DNA of 64,000 bases from JAPPHA01 sp965220985 (GCA_965220985.1 OZ244854.1:3720001-3784000), one strand, 5' to 3'. Numbered from the stretch's first letter, positions 47,025 through 55,337 are shown. The notes: generated by a model not told the origin, from the letters alone. A program made the numbers and translations.

Positions 47025-47588
47025 TCAGTTGTGGAGGCCTTCAGCAAGTTGCAGCGCTCGGAAAATGTAGTCCCTCGTAATGTACGGGACGAAACCAAGA
47101 CGGTCTCCCGCATCAAAGCTCGTGAGATAGGATTTTAGCCGATCGACGTCACCGATCAACACCAATGCAGCGAGGTGCCGAACTGGCAGTGCTCCAGTTG
47201 AACTCGTCGGCAACGCGGCATGCTCGCGAAGTGCCATGTCGAGATCCTGTTCCTGTGCCCATGCGATCGCTTTTTCTGACACTTGCCGAACATGCTGATC
47301 AAGCACTTCGGGAACACAGATGTGGGGATCTTCCTGAGCAACCACAAATGGTTCACTATCGTAACTACCTTGATTGCCACGAATCCTGGCACAAGCATTA
47401 GAAAACGCTTCTGTTCCGACGAACGGCCACAACCAAAGATCCTGTTCTTCAGGCAACTGCATTAACCCGTATCCGGCCATGACCTCTCTGTCCGACAATT
47501 GAAACGAAGCGAACCTTGCTCCTGTCTCATCTCTCGACAAATTCCAACCAAGCATTTTCAATTCCTGACCCACATGGCCGATCTTCAT
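47025..47588 (-). CDS. Family A immunity-like protein, copy A3
   Basis: 187 residues (MKIGHVGQELKMLGWNLSRD start) with the conserved C-terminal half (GDVDRLKSYLTSFDAGDRLG). The variable middle reads IRGNQGSYDSEPFVVAQEDP. The ATG overlaps the TGA of an upstream stub (CAATGA). The C-terminal about 70 residues are nearly identical to A4, pointing to recombination between copies. Confidence 0.75.
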   Translation of the reverse strand: MKIGHVGQELKMLGWNLSRDETGARFASFQLSDREVMAGYGLMQLPEEQDLWLWPFVGTEAFSNACARIRGNQGSYDSEPFVVAQEDPHICVPEVLDQHVRQVSEKAIAWAQEQDLDMALREHAALPTSSTGALPVRHLAALVLIGDVDRLKSYLTSFDAGDRLGFVPYITRDYIFRALQLAEGLHN

Positions 47589-47731
47589 TGGCCCGCTCCT
47601 TTATGTTGTTTGATCTCAACTGGAATCCCATCAGGGTAGCCCTGCTCACAAAGTGGTTTGCTCAGCTCAAGCCCGACACGTATGGCATGTCTTCCAAATG
47701 GAAGCGAACAAAAATACTGCGCAAGCAGTTT
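47585..47731 (-). pseudogene. 3' stub of a gene coupled to A3
   Basis: Readable minus-strand frame: KLLAQYFCSLPFGRHAIRVG, LELSKPLCEQGYPDGIPVEI, KQHKGAGQ and TGA in the ATGA overlap with A3. It parallels the A2 stub codon for codon. No start or catalytic domain remains upstream before gene B5. Confidence 0.65.
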
Positions 47732-47857
47732 CGTACAATACCGCAGGAAACGCGGTCAAGTCACTTAGGATTCGCGGCCAATTTCGTAGGAATCTACATG
47801 ACTTCGGCAAATGTTTTTCGCACCCAATTTTCTCCAAACCAAATACAATCACCCAGA

Positions 47858-48403
47858 TCAACCTTCCAAATGCCAAGAACGGAAAGACTTTTTTTCTTCC
47901 AAGAAATCTATCGGCAGAAGTCGACTTTTTATTCTATTTTCCACCAGAGCAAAAAAGAAATCTTCCACGCCTTTTCCCAATATCTCTTCGGATGTTTTTC
48001 CTTCATGGCATAGTGCAACATGCCAACCGTCTGGATCGCCATGACCAACAACAAACGACAATAAATCGCCGTTCAACGTACGAGCAAACACAATTGCAGC
48101 GCCTTCTTCAGGCGGGGAGGGACGTGGATGCTCATTGGGACTAATTTCTTGATACACGGAATAACAGTATACGCCATGTTTGGCCTGATCAGCGATGTCG
48201 ATATTGTTGTCGATTTGGCATGGCAAAAATAACCAAAGAAAATCATTGATCCGCCCTGCGCCCAGCCTATCGATTAGTGCCTTGTATCCCTCCGGAAAAA
48301 CGCAACCAATTTCAGCTTCCGCTTCGATCCACTCATCTCTACTCGGGACAGAAGTTCGCTCAGTTGCCCCCAGAGCCGCAACGATTTCATCTTGCCATGA
48401 CAT
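47858..48403 (-). CDS. SMI1/KNR4 (SUKH) family protein, copy B5
   Basis: 181 residues, almost identical to B1 (43028-43573); the few differences include VFPEGYK for KLPEGYK and NNIDIAD for INIDIAD. SUKH core EWIEAEAEIGC and GHGDPDGWHVALCHEGKTSE. ATG 48403 follows GGGGGCAAGTG. The near identity extends into the 3' flank. Probable immunity protein by family and context. Confidence 0.85.
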   Translation of the reverse strand: MSWQDEIVAALGATERTSVPSRDEWIEAEAEIGCVFPEGYKALIDRLGAGRINDFLWLFLPCQIDNNIDIADQAKHGVYCYSVYQEISPNEHPRPSPPEEGAAIVFARTLNGDLLSFVVGHGDPDGWHVALCHEGKTSEEILGKGVEDFFFALVENRIKSRLLPIDFLEEKKSFRSWHLEG

Positions 48404-48569
48404 CACTTGCCCCCATCAACTTTGGGAAACTCAAAACTCAAACCAAACCTGTCCATACTTCCAGCCGTCATCCTGTGACCGGCAAGTAGCTTGGAGAATC
48501 AAGTGATGGAACTGTCCACATGCGTAACCCCTCCTGTGCAACCCCAAGTTACTGCAAGCAAGGCACTTC
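48404..48569 (-). repeat. Array spacer repeat, copy 4 (internally deleted)
   Basis: Starts and ends like the 394-base spacers (ATCAACTTTGGGAAACT; GCTTGGAGAATCAAGTGATG) but is only 166 bases, so about 230 internal bases are missing, joined near CATCCTGTGACCGGCAAG. Confidence 0.65.
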
Positions 48570-49127
48570 TCAGTTGTGGAGGCCCTCAGCAATTTGCAAT
48601 GCTCGGAAAATGTAATCCCTCGTAATGTACGGGACGAAACCAAGACGGTCTCCCGCATCAAAGCTCGTGAGATAGGATTTTAGCCGATCGACGTCACCGA
48701 TCAACACCAATGCAGCGAGGTGCCAAAGCGGCAGTGCTCCAGTTGAACTCGTCGGCAACGCGGCATGCTCACGAAGTGCCATGTCGAGATCCTGTTCCTG
48801 TGCCCATGCGATCGCTTTTTCTGACGCTTGCCGAACATGCTGTTCGAGCACACTGGGGACACGGATGCGCGGAAAGTTCTGAGCAATCACAATTGGTCCG
48901 CTGTATCCATGATCAGCATGGATCCTGGCACAAGCATTAGAAAACGCTTCTGTTTCGACACACGGCGACAACCAAAGTACCTGTTCTTCAGGCAATTGCA
49001 TTAACCTGTAGCCGGCCTCGACCTCTCTGTCCGACAATTGAAATGAAGCGCGCCTCGCGCCTGTCTCATCTCTCGACAATTCCCACCCAAGCATTTCCAA
49101 TTCCTGACCCACATTGCCGATCTTCAT
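48570..49127 (-). CDS. Family A immunity-like protein, copy A4
   Basis: 185 residues from ATG 49127 (MKIGNVGQELEMLGWELSRD). Variable middle: IHADHGYSGPIVIAQNFPRI; conserved C-terminal half as in A3. Unlike A1-A3 no recognisable stub lies upstream; the 5' flank (GGACACTTTTTTTGATTGG on the plus strand) is different, so this module has lost its upstream gene completely. Function as immunity protein is inferred from the array. Confidence 0.74.
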   Translation of the reverse strand: MKIGNVGQELEMLGWELSRDETGARRASFQLSDREVEAGYRLMQLPEEQVLWLSPCVETEAFSNACARIHADHGYSGPIVIAQNFPRIRVPSVLEQHVRQASEKAIAWAQEQDLDMALREHAALPTSSTGALPLWHLAALVLIGDVDRLKSYLTSFDAGDRLGFVPYITRDYIFRALQIAEGLHN

Positions 49128-49386
49128 TGGCCCGCTCCTGGACACTTTTTTTGATTGGCATGTCGTCCCGAGTAGTTGAAGTCGGAACCGCGACTGGCGA
49201 AGTGGCGAATGACGATTGGTGAACCCGCTCCGATCACAATGGGCACGGAGAAATCCTCATCGCCAAGACATGCATCGGGCGACCAACCGTCATTGAGGCA
49301 AAAACCCCAAAAGCTTCATCGGCTGCGTGCTCCATCGTCGTGCGTCATCTGCAGAACTCCTCAACTTGATCGAATAGAAGTGCCCG

Positions 49387-49944
49387 TCAATCCCTCGGGC
49401 CTTCAGCAATCCGAAGTGCTGTTTGGACATGCTCCCGTTTAATGTAGGTGCCGAAGCGGGCGTGGTCACCGGTATCAAAGCTCTCAAGATATGAATTCAG
49501 GCGACCCACATCGCCGAGCACAGCCAGTGCAGCAAGGTGCCATATCTTGTGCCCTGCACCCGGAAACGTTGGGAATTTGGCATGGTTGCAAAGTGCCTGG
49601 TACAAATCCACTTCTTGCGCCCACGCGATAGCCTTTTCAGACACTATGCGAACGTGATGTTCATGAATCTCGGGCGCGCTCGCATCGGGAAACCACCAAT
49701 CCACCACGAGTGGATCGTCTCTGTTTCCGTCAGCGCGAATCCTAGCACAAGCGTCCGAGAATGCTCCTATTTGGACTGCGGGCTGCATCGTCAACATTTG
49801 TTCGCCCGGCAGACTCGTTAGGGAGTATGAGGCACAGACTTCTCTGTCTGATAGGTGATAAGTTCCAAAACGGTCCCCCACTTCATCTCTCGACAACTTC
49901 CATCCGAGCCTCTGGAGTTCGTCCGACACCTGGCCGATTTTCAT
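49387..49944 (-). CDS. Family A immunity-like protein, copy A5 (divergent)
   Basis: 185 residues from ATG 49944 (MKIGQVSDELQRLGWKLSRD). It keeps the family frame (HHVRIVSEKAIAWAQEVDLY, GDVGRLNSYLESFDTGDHAR) but differs much more from A1-A4 than they do from each other. The frame is open upstream to 50310, where it reads through the coupled stub with a one-base deletion. ATG 49944 is the family start. Confidence 0.74.
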   Translation of the reverse strand: MKIGQVSDELQRLGWKLSRDEVGDRFGTYHLSDREVCASYSLTSLPGEQMLTMQPAVQIGAFSDACARIRADGNRDDPLVVDWWFPDASAPEIHEHHVRIVSEKAIAWAQEVDLYQALCNHAKFPTFPGAGHKIWHLAALAVLGDVGRLNSYLESFDTGDHARFGTYIKREHVQTALRIAEGPRD

Positions 49945-50306
49945 TGGCTCACTCCCGGATACTTTTTTGTCTCGATTGGAATACCCGTCTCGGTAGTCCT
50001 GTTCGCGCAATTGCACTCCTGGTTTTGTACCAAATCCTTCGAAGACAGATCCACGCAGGATGTCATCACCACTCAAAATCTCTGGGAACACTTCGCTCAG
50101 CCACTTGCCGGGAATAGTGTTTTGCCTCGGTCTCGATGACGAAAACATGTCATCGCAATCAGAAACCCTGCAGGCGAGATTGTTTGGTGTCCGCCAACCG
50201 CATGCGCTCAAGTGACTGGCGTCGTTGGCAAAGTCAAGAATTCCGTGGCCGTGTTCAGATAGGACCGCCGACTCTATCGAATCACGACACAGACTGCGTG
50301 AGGTGG
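49945..50306 (-). pseudogene. Longest remnant of the gene coupled to A5
   Basis: A minus-strand frame of about 110 codons runs from just after the SUKH remnant B6: SDCDDMFSSSRPRQNTIPGK, WLSEVFPEILSGDDILRGSV, FEGFGTKPGVQLREQDYRDG. One missing base then shifts the final IPIE codons; with the base restored the frame ends at a TGA overlapping the A5 ATG. The same sequence occurs at 53699-54060. No catalytic motif recognised; probably a toxin C-terminal region. Confidence 0.6.
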
Positions 50307-50679
50307 TCAAGTTTCGACGGCCACGAACCTCATCTCCTGGTCCAGAAAATCAGAAGGAAACCCATCGCGCTGCAAGCGGTTCCCGACAAGCGCACAAAAG
50401 AACTCTTCAACGCGGTCGGCGAGAAATTTCTCGTAGTCTGCACCTTCATGGCAAAGTGCTAACGGCCAATTGTCGGAGTCGCCCGACCCAAGAATGAACG
50501 ACAGATAATCACCGTTGTCCGTTACTGCAAAGACAACCGCAGAACCCTCTTTGGGAGGAGAAGGGCGCGGAAAGTAGATCGGATGGCGTTCATGCAAGCA
50601 GGAATAACAATCGACACCTTCCTTGACCAACTCGGCTGCATCGAGATTGATGTTGGCAGGCGCAGGGAGCCAAGTACAT
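50307..50679 (-). pseudogene. 5'-truncated SMI1/KNR4 (SUKH) gene, copy B6
   Basis: The C-terminal 120 residues of a SUKH protein are intact (WLPAPANINLDAAELVKEGV, SFILGSGDSDNWPLALC, FPSDFLDQEMRFVAVET) and very like B7, but the first about 60 codons are gone. At about 50680 the sequence jumps from the SUKH gene (GCGCAGGGAGCCAA) into spacer-repeat sequence (CATCAGTTTGTCTCCATC), with a TGA just upstream in frame. Deletion between a SUKH gene and a spacer is the simplest reading. Confidence 0.75.
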
Positions 50680-51022
50680 CAGTTTGTCTCCATCGTTGTC
50701 TGCAGTCAAATGCAAACTCACGGTCTCCATGTTCGTGGCTTGGGTTATAGTTGAAGCGTTTTCCAACAAGTTGATCCTTTCGTCTCAAGACAAGAATCCA
50801 AGCATCAATAGTCTCATGTCATGGCTGCACCCGACAGGTGGCGTTTGAAGTGCGAGTGGCGAGTATTGCCCAGACGCGACCCGCCGATTAAGCGGCTGAT
50901 CAACAAGTGGCTCAAAAAGACACGACGATCAAATTACTCTCATGCTAACGCTGCCATTGGGCAACCCAAAGCGAATTGTAATGTGTAGGCACTGTACCGT
51001 TCAAATATCACGGGCTCCCGCG
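50680..51022 (-). repeat. Diverged array spacer between B6 and IS copy 1
   Basis: Resembles the 394-base spacers in part (CAGTTTGTCTCCATC, CTGCAGTCAAATGCA, GCCCAGACGCGACC) but is more diverged. Its right end holds the displaced last codons of family A copy A6: the minus strand reads GCCCGTGATATTTGA, stop at 51001-51003. The 10 bases before the IS (GGCTCCCGCG, 51013-51022) are the target duplication. Confidence 0.65.
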
Positions 51023-53155
51023 CAGGGCTAATCAAAAGTCGTCATTTGGCACTTGATTCGTGATTGTTGAGTGATTCTGTCTGTGGTTTCTTCCTGATCG
51101 GCTCTGGCCATTCAATACTCGGGGTGGTAGACGGTTCTCCACGGTGATTCGATCAGCTTTGGGACCCCATGATCAGTCTTCGCGACGTTGAAATCCAGCT
51201 TGTGCTCACTCCCGAGGACCGACGTCGCTGGGACGCTCTCGTGCCCGAGCACCATTACCTGCCGTACAGCGGCCTGTTCGGCAAGTCGCTGCGCCACGTC
51301 GCGGTTCACGACGGGGAGTGGCTGGCGCTCGTCGGCTGGGCTGCCGGCGCCTTCAAGGTCGGGGTGCGCGACCGCTGGATCGGCTGGTCCCGCGCCCAGC
51401 AGTTCTCGCGTCTGCATCTGATCGCCAACAACATTCGCTACGTGCTGCTCGGCGACGACCGGCCCGCCAATCTGGCGTCGCGGGTTCTGGGTCTGAGCCT
51501 GCGCCGCCTGTCGCGCGACATGGAGGCCCTGCACGGCTATCCGGTCTATCTGGCGGAGAGCTTCGTCGATCCGTCGCGGTTTTCCGGCACCTGCTATCGC
51601 GCCTCGAACTGGCAGTCCCTTGGATTCACGCGGGGCTTTTCCCGCGAACCGGGAGGGTCGGCTCGCTGGCGGCACAACGGTCAGAAGAAGGAGGTCTTCG
51701 TGTTCGATCTGACACGGGATGCACAGAGGCTGCTGTGCGACGACGAGGTTCCCGGTTCCTGCCGGGTCGATGGCGCTGTCGAACTGCCTGACGACGGCAC
51801 GCTGCGGAGCCTGCACGACATCTTCGCCCGGATGAAGGACTTCCGCAAGGCGCGAGGTCGGCGCCACAGCCTGGCCTGCTACTTCACCATCATGGCGGCG
51901 GCACGGCTGTGCGGCTTTCGCGGGGTGTCAGCCTTTGGCGAATTCGCCGCGATGCTCAGTCAGGATCAGCTCGAGGCGGTCGGGGCGTTCTGGAGCCCGA
52001 CGCGCAAGTGCCACGTGGCGCCCGCAACGTCGACATTCCACTACATCTTGTCGTTGATGCCGCCTGACACACTCGACAATGCGCTCAGAGAATGGATCGA
52101 GACACGCAGGGACGGTGCCAGACCGGTCGCCATCGACGGCAAGAACGTGTGCGGAGCATCGAAGCAGATCGAGAACGAACAGCGGATCATGGTCGCCGCC
52201 GTGGAGCATGGCAGCGGCCTGGTGCTGGGGCAGCTCCAGGTTCCCGACAAGACCAACGAGATCCCCGCCGTGCGACGGCTGGTGGGCGAACTCGACCTCA
52301 AGGGACGAACGGTGACCATGGACGCGATGCATGTCCAGCAGGAAACGGCGCAGTGCATTCAGGAGGCCGGCGCCAACTATGTCATGACCGCAGTCAAGAA
52401 GAACCAGAAGGCATTGCAGGAGGACATCGCGGCGATCGACTGGTCAAAGGCGCGACACTTCGAAGGCGAATGGGAGAAAGGTCACGGGAGACTGGAGAAG
52501 AGAGACTGTGCGGCGATCGACATCACCGATGAAGAATGGAACGGATTCTGCGATCTCCACGGCCGTCAGCAGGCCTTCCGCATCATCCGCAATCGCGAGA
52601 CCATCAAGACCCGAAAGGCATCCACACAGATCGTCTACGGCCTCACGTCACTGTCCGCAGAAGAGGCAGGACCCGAAGAGATCGGACAGATTGTCAGGAC
52701 TCACTGGACGATTGAGAATCGCGTCCACTACGTCAGAGATTTTTCATACGACGAGGACCGCTGCCGGGTCCGGGTCAAGAACCTGCCGCGAAACCTTGCG
52801 GCACTGTCCAACATCGCGATTTCGATCATCCGCATCCATCAACCGCGCGGCTTCGTGCCGACGGCCAATCGCAGCTACGCTTTCAACCCTCAGGATGCGC
52901 TCGACGCCATCATGACCTGATCGCGCCGACGTCCGACGTCGTCAGGAACTCGCACAAACGCGCGTTCTCCGCGCCGCAGGACAGGTGTGACTCCCGACCC
53001 CAAAACCGAAGAATCCAAACCGACAGTTCGGTTGAAACCGGCGCCAACTGCCCGTATCCCTCCAAAATGGCGCATGACGGTTCCTCGAAGACCACGCGTC
53101 GCACAGGCCTTCAGGAGCATCTGCAGCTGAAAAAAAGAACTTTTGAACGTGCCTG
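51023..53155 (+). mobile_element. ISAs1-family insertion sequence, copy 1
   Basis: 2133 bp, bounded by related ends: CAGGGCTAATCAAAAGT on the left and, read inward from the right, CAGGCACGTTCAAAAGT. It is flanked by the 10-bp direct repeat GGCTCCCGCG (51013-51022 and 53156-53165). It carries one transposase gene and inserted into the last codons of family A gene A6. A second copy lies inverted at 55486-57618. Confidence 0.93.
51169..52920 (+). CDS. ISAs1-family transposase with N-terminal DUF4338 domain
   Basis: 583 residues. The first about 180 match DUF4338 (PEHHYLPYSGLFGKSLRHVA, FVDPSRFSGTCYRASNW); the rest is the ISAs1/H-repeat DDE transposase: VAIDGKNVCGAS and TMDAMHVQQETAQCI (two catalytic Asp), HWTIENRVHYVRDFSYDED (catalytic Glu region). 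Full length, so probably functional. It differs from copy 2 at residue 59 (Ala against Ser) and a few silent positions. DUF4338 also occurs in DruA of the Druantia defence system, but here it is part of the transposase. Confidence 0.93.
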   Translation: MISLRDVEIQLVLTPEDRRRWDALVPEHHYLPYSGLFGKSLRHVAVHDGEWLALVGWAAGAFKVGVRDRWIGWSRAQQFSRLHLIANNIRYVLLGDDRPANLASRVLGLSLRRLSRDMEALHGYPVYLAESFVDPSRFSGTCYRASNWQSLGFTRGFSREPGGSARWRHNGQKKEVFVFDLTRDAQRLLCDDEVPGSCRVDGAVELPDDGTLRSLHDIFARMKDFRKARGRRHSLACYFTIMAAARLCGFRGVSAFGEFAAMLSQDQLEAVGAFWSPTRKCHVAPATSTFHYILSLMPPDTLDNALREWIETRRDGARPVAIDGKNVCGASKQIENEQRIMVAAVEHGSGLVLGQLQVPDKTNEIPAVRRLVGELDLKGRTVTMDAMHVQQETAQCIQEAGANYVMTAVKKNQKALQEDIAAIDWSKARHFEGEWEKGHGRLEKRDCAAIDITDEEWNGFCDLHGRQQAFRIIRNRETIKTRKASTQIVYGLTSLSAEEAGPEEIGQIVRTHWTIENRVHYVRDFSYDEDRCRVRVKNLPRNLAALSNIAISIIRIHQPRGFVPTANRSYAFNPQDALDAIMT

Positions 53156-53698
53156 GGCTCCCGCGAGTTCCAGTGCTCTGACAATGTAGTCCCTCGTTAT
53201 GTACGGAACGAAGCCGAGACGATCTCCTGCATCGAAGCTCTCCAAATAGGATTTCAGACGATCTACGTCTCCTGTCAGCGCCAATGCAGCAAAGTGTTGA
53301 ACCGGGAACGTACCAGGTGAATTCGTTGGCAGCTCGGTACGCTCGTGAAGCGCCTTCTCCAAATCTTGCTCCTTTGCCCATGCGATCGCACTTGCCGACG
53401 CTTGTCGAACGTGTTTTTCTAGTATTTCTGGGGCGTTGAGACCAGGAAAATTCCAAGACCTGACAAACAATATTCTCTGCCCGTCGAGGTCACCGACCTT
53501 TGCACAAGCGTTGGAGAAAGAAGCGTCCAAGACTGAGGGAACAATAACGAGACGCTGTTGGTCTGGTAGTCGCGTCACCTTGTACACTAGCCTGACAATA
53601 CGATCAGACAACTGATACTTTGCAATCCTGTCTCCGTCACAACTTGATCCCTCCCAGCCAAGCGTTTTGAGAACTTCAGCCACTCTGGCGATCTTCAT
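53111..53698 (-). pseudogene. Family A gene A6, 3' end replaced by IS insertion
   Basis: A divergent family A member (MKIARVAEVLKTLGWEGSSC start; HVRQASASAIAWAKEQDLEK; GDVDRLKSYLESFDAGDRLG). IS copy 1 inserted in its last codons: the native ending ALELAGARDI plus stop can be rebuilt by joining across the IS using one target-repeat copy, while the present frame reads into the IS end and gains KVLFFSCRCS. Only the last two or three native residues are lost, so the product may still work. The ATG overlaps a TAA (TAATG) of the upstream stub. Confidence 0.75.
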
Positions 53699-54060
53699 TA
53701 GTCCATCTCCTTGAATTCACGGATTTCGATTGGAATGCCGTCTGGGTAGTCCTGTTAGCGCAATGGCACTCCTGGTTTTAGACCAAATTCTTCGAAGGCA
53801 GATCCACGCAGGATGTCATCACCACTTAATATTTTTTTGGAACACTTCGCTCAATCGCATGCCGAAAATAGTGTTTTGCCTCTGTCTCGATGACGAAAAC
53901 ATGTCATCGCAATCAGAAGACCTGCAGACGAGATTGCTTGGCGTCCGCCAACCGGATGCCCTCAAGTGACTGGCGTCGTTAGCAATGTCAAGAATTCCGT
54001 GGCCATGTTCGGATTGGACCGCCGACTCAATCGAACCACGACAAAGACTGCGTGAGGTGG
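53698..54060 (-). pseudogene. Remnant of the gene coupled to A6
   Basis: Homologous to 49945-50306: SDCDDMFSSSRQRQNTIFG, then a one-base insertion in an A-run, LSGDDILRGSAFEEFGLKPG, VPLR followed by a TAA, then QDYPDGIPIEIREFKEMD and TAATG shared with A6. It therefore has a frameshift and a nonsense codon. Confidence 0.65.
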
Positions 54061-54600
54061 TCAAGTTTTGACGGTCACGAACGTCATCTCCTGGTCCAGA
54101 AAATCAGAAGGAAACCCATCGCACTGCAAGCGGTTCCCGACAAGCGCACAATAGAACTCTTCAACGCCGTCAGCGAGAAATTCCTCGTAGTCTGCACCTG
54201 CGTGGCAAAGAGCTACTGGCCAGTGGTCGGGGTCGCCCGGCCCAAGAATGAACGACAGATAATCACCGTTGTCCGTTACCGCAAAGACAACCGCAGAACC
54301 CTCTTTGGGAGGAGAAGGGCGCGGAAAGTAGATCGGATGGCGTTCTTGCAAGTAGGAATAACAATAGACACCTTTCTTGACTAACTCGGTTGCATCGAGG
54401 TTGATGTTGGCGTGCGAAGGCGCAGGGAGCCAAAGAAAATCACCAATGCAACCCGCACCCAGCCGATCAATCAACAATTTGAATCCTTCCGGCAAGTTGC
54501 ATCCGATCTCGACCTCCACTTTAGCCCATTCCATCGGATCAAACGCAGATGACCGCTCATTTGCACCGAGAACTTCAACGATTTCGTCCTGCCAAGCCAT
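54061..54600 (-). CDS. SMI1/KNR4 (SUKH) family protein, copy B7
   Basis: 179 residues from ATG 54600 (MAWQDEIVEVLGANERSSAF). SUKH core: EWAKVEVEIGCNLPEGFKLL, GAGCIGDFLWLPAPSHA, GDYLSFILGPGDPDHWPVAL; ending FLDQEMTFVTVKT. It is the intact counterpart of the truncated B6 and of frameshifted B2. It is the first gene of the array in the transcription direction, so a promoter should lie in 54600-55100. Confidence 0.85.
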   Translation of the reverse strand: MAWQDEIVEVLGANERSSAFDPMEWAKVEVEIGCNLPEGFKLLIDRLGAGCIGDFLWLPAPSHANINLDATELVKKGVYCYSYLQERHPIYFPRPSPPKEGSAVVFAVTDNGDYLSFILGPGDPDHWPVALCHAGADYEEFLADGVEEFYCALVGNRLQCDGFPSDFLDQEMTFVTVKT

Positions 54601-55100
54601 CACTGTCGTTGTTCCACATGGCGGAAAGATGGGGCCATGTTGAAGCAATCGGAGACCCTGGCACTCTTCCCGAAATCAACCAGAGCTGGACTTGTTTTGT
54701 CGTCGATCTGAGCATTCATGGACTGACACCGGGTCTTGACGCTTGCCCGCCAGTCACGGCCAGAGAGATTCGTGTTTCACGATCGCATGTGGCCAGTTGC
54801 GATGACTTTCCAAAAAAGGAAATCAGAACCGAAAAAACACTGGTATGGGCCGCTGGGCAATACAGCGAGAAATTGCGACACCGACGGAACCTGGCATTGA
54901 CGTCCTCACGCCCCCCTAGTGGCCCCGACGACATCCTGATGCAATTCAAGTCAAACATGCAAACACGCCCCGGTGCCGGTGACTCCGAAGAGTCACCTTT
55001 CGGACCGGTCGCATGGGCCATCAGGACCATTTCGGTCCGTGGATTGAATGGTCGCGGGCGAGATTATTGACCCGGTCGGCGAAAGCCCGCGCGACCGCGA
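54601..55100. other. Right boundary region of the array, with a C(UUCG)G hairpin
   Basis: About 500 bases with no recognised gene. At 54978-54997 GGTGACTC and GAGTCACC form an 8-bp stem; in the minus-strand transcript from acpP the loop is UUCG closed by C-G, an extra-stable tetraloop, 104 bases after the acpP stop. It may stabilise or end the acpP message. No T-run follows on that strand. Confidence 0.45.
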
Positions 55101-55337
55101 CTATTCCGCTGCTGATTCGATATACTTGACGGCGTCTTCAAATGTCTGAATCGACTCTGCCGCATCATCGGGGATTTCAATTCCAAATTCTTCTTCAAAT
55201 GCCATGACCAGTTCGACCGTGTCGAGGCTGTCGGCCCCGAGATCGTCAATGAACGACGCACCCTCGGTCACCTTGTCTTCATCGACACTCAACTGTTCGA
55301 CAACGATTTTTTTCACCCGATCCGAAATTTCGCTCAT
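55101..55337 (-). CDS. acpP: Acyl carrier protein
   Basis: ACP carries growing acyl chains on phosphopantetheine. The 78-residue acidic product has the attachment serine in DDLGADSLDTVELVMAFEEE. The ATG at 55337 with AAAGGAC upstream is the standard start. Normal neighbours are fabG upstream and fabF downstream; here IS copy 2 separates it from fabG and the immunity array from fabF. Confidence 0.97.
   Translation of the reverse strand: MSEISDRVKKIVVEQLSVDEDKVTEGASFIDDLGADSLDTVELVMAFEEEFGIEIPDDAAESIQTFEDAVKYIESAAE

Noticed and set aside
51112..51867. 251-codon frame opposite the transposase start (and its twin at 56774-57529)
   Set aside because: Antisense shadow of the transposase; identical in both IS copies only because the IS is.
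51169..52920. DUF4338 domain as DruA of a Druantia anti-phage system
   Set aside because: The domain is fused to an intact ISAs1 DDE transposase within defined IS ends, and no other Druantia genes are present.
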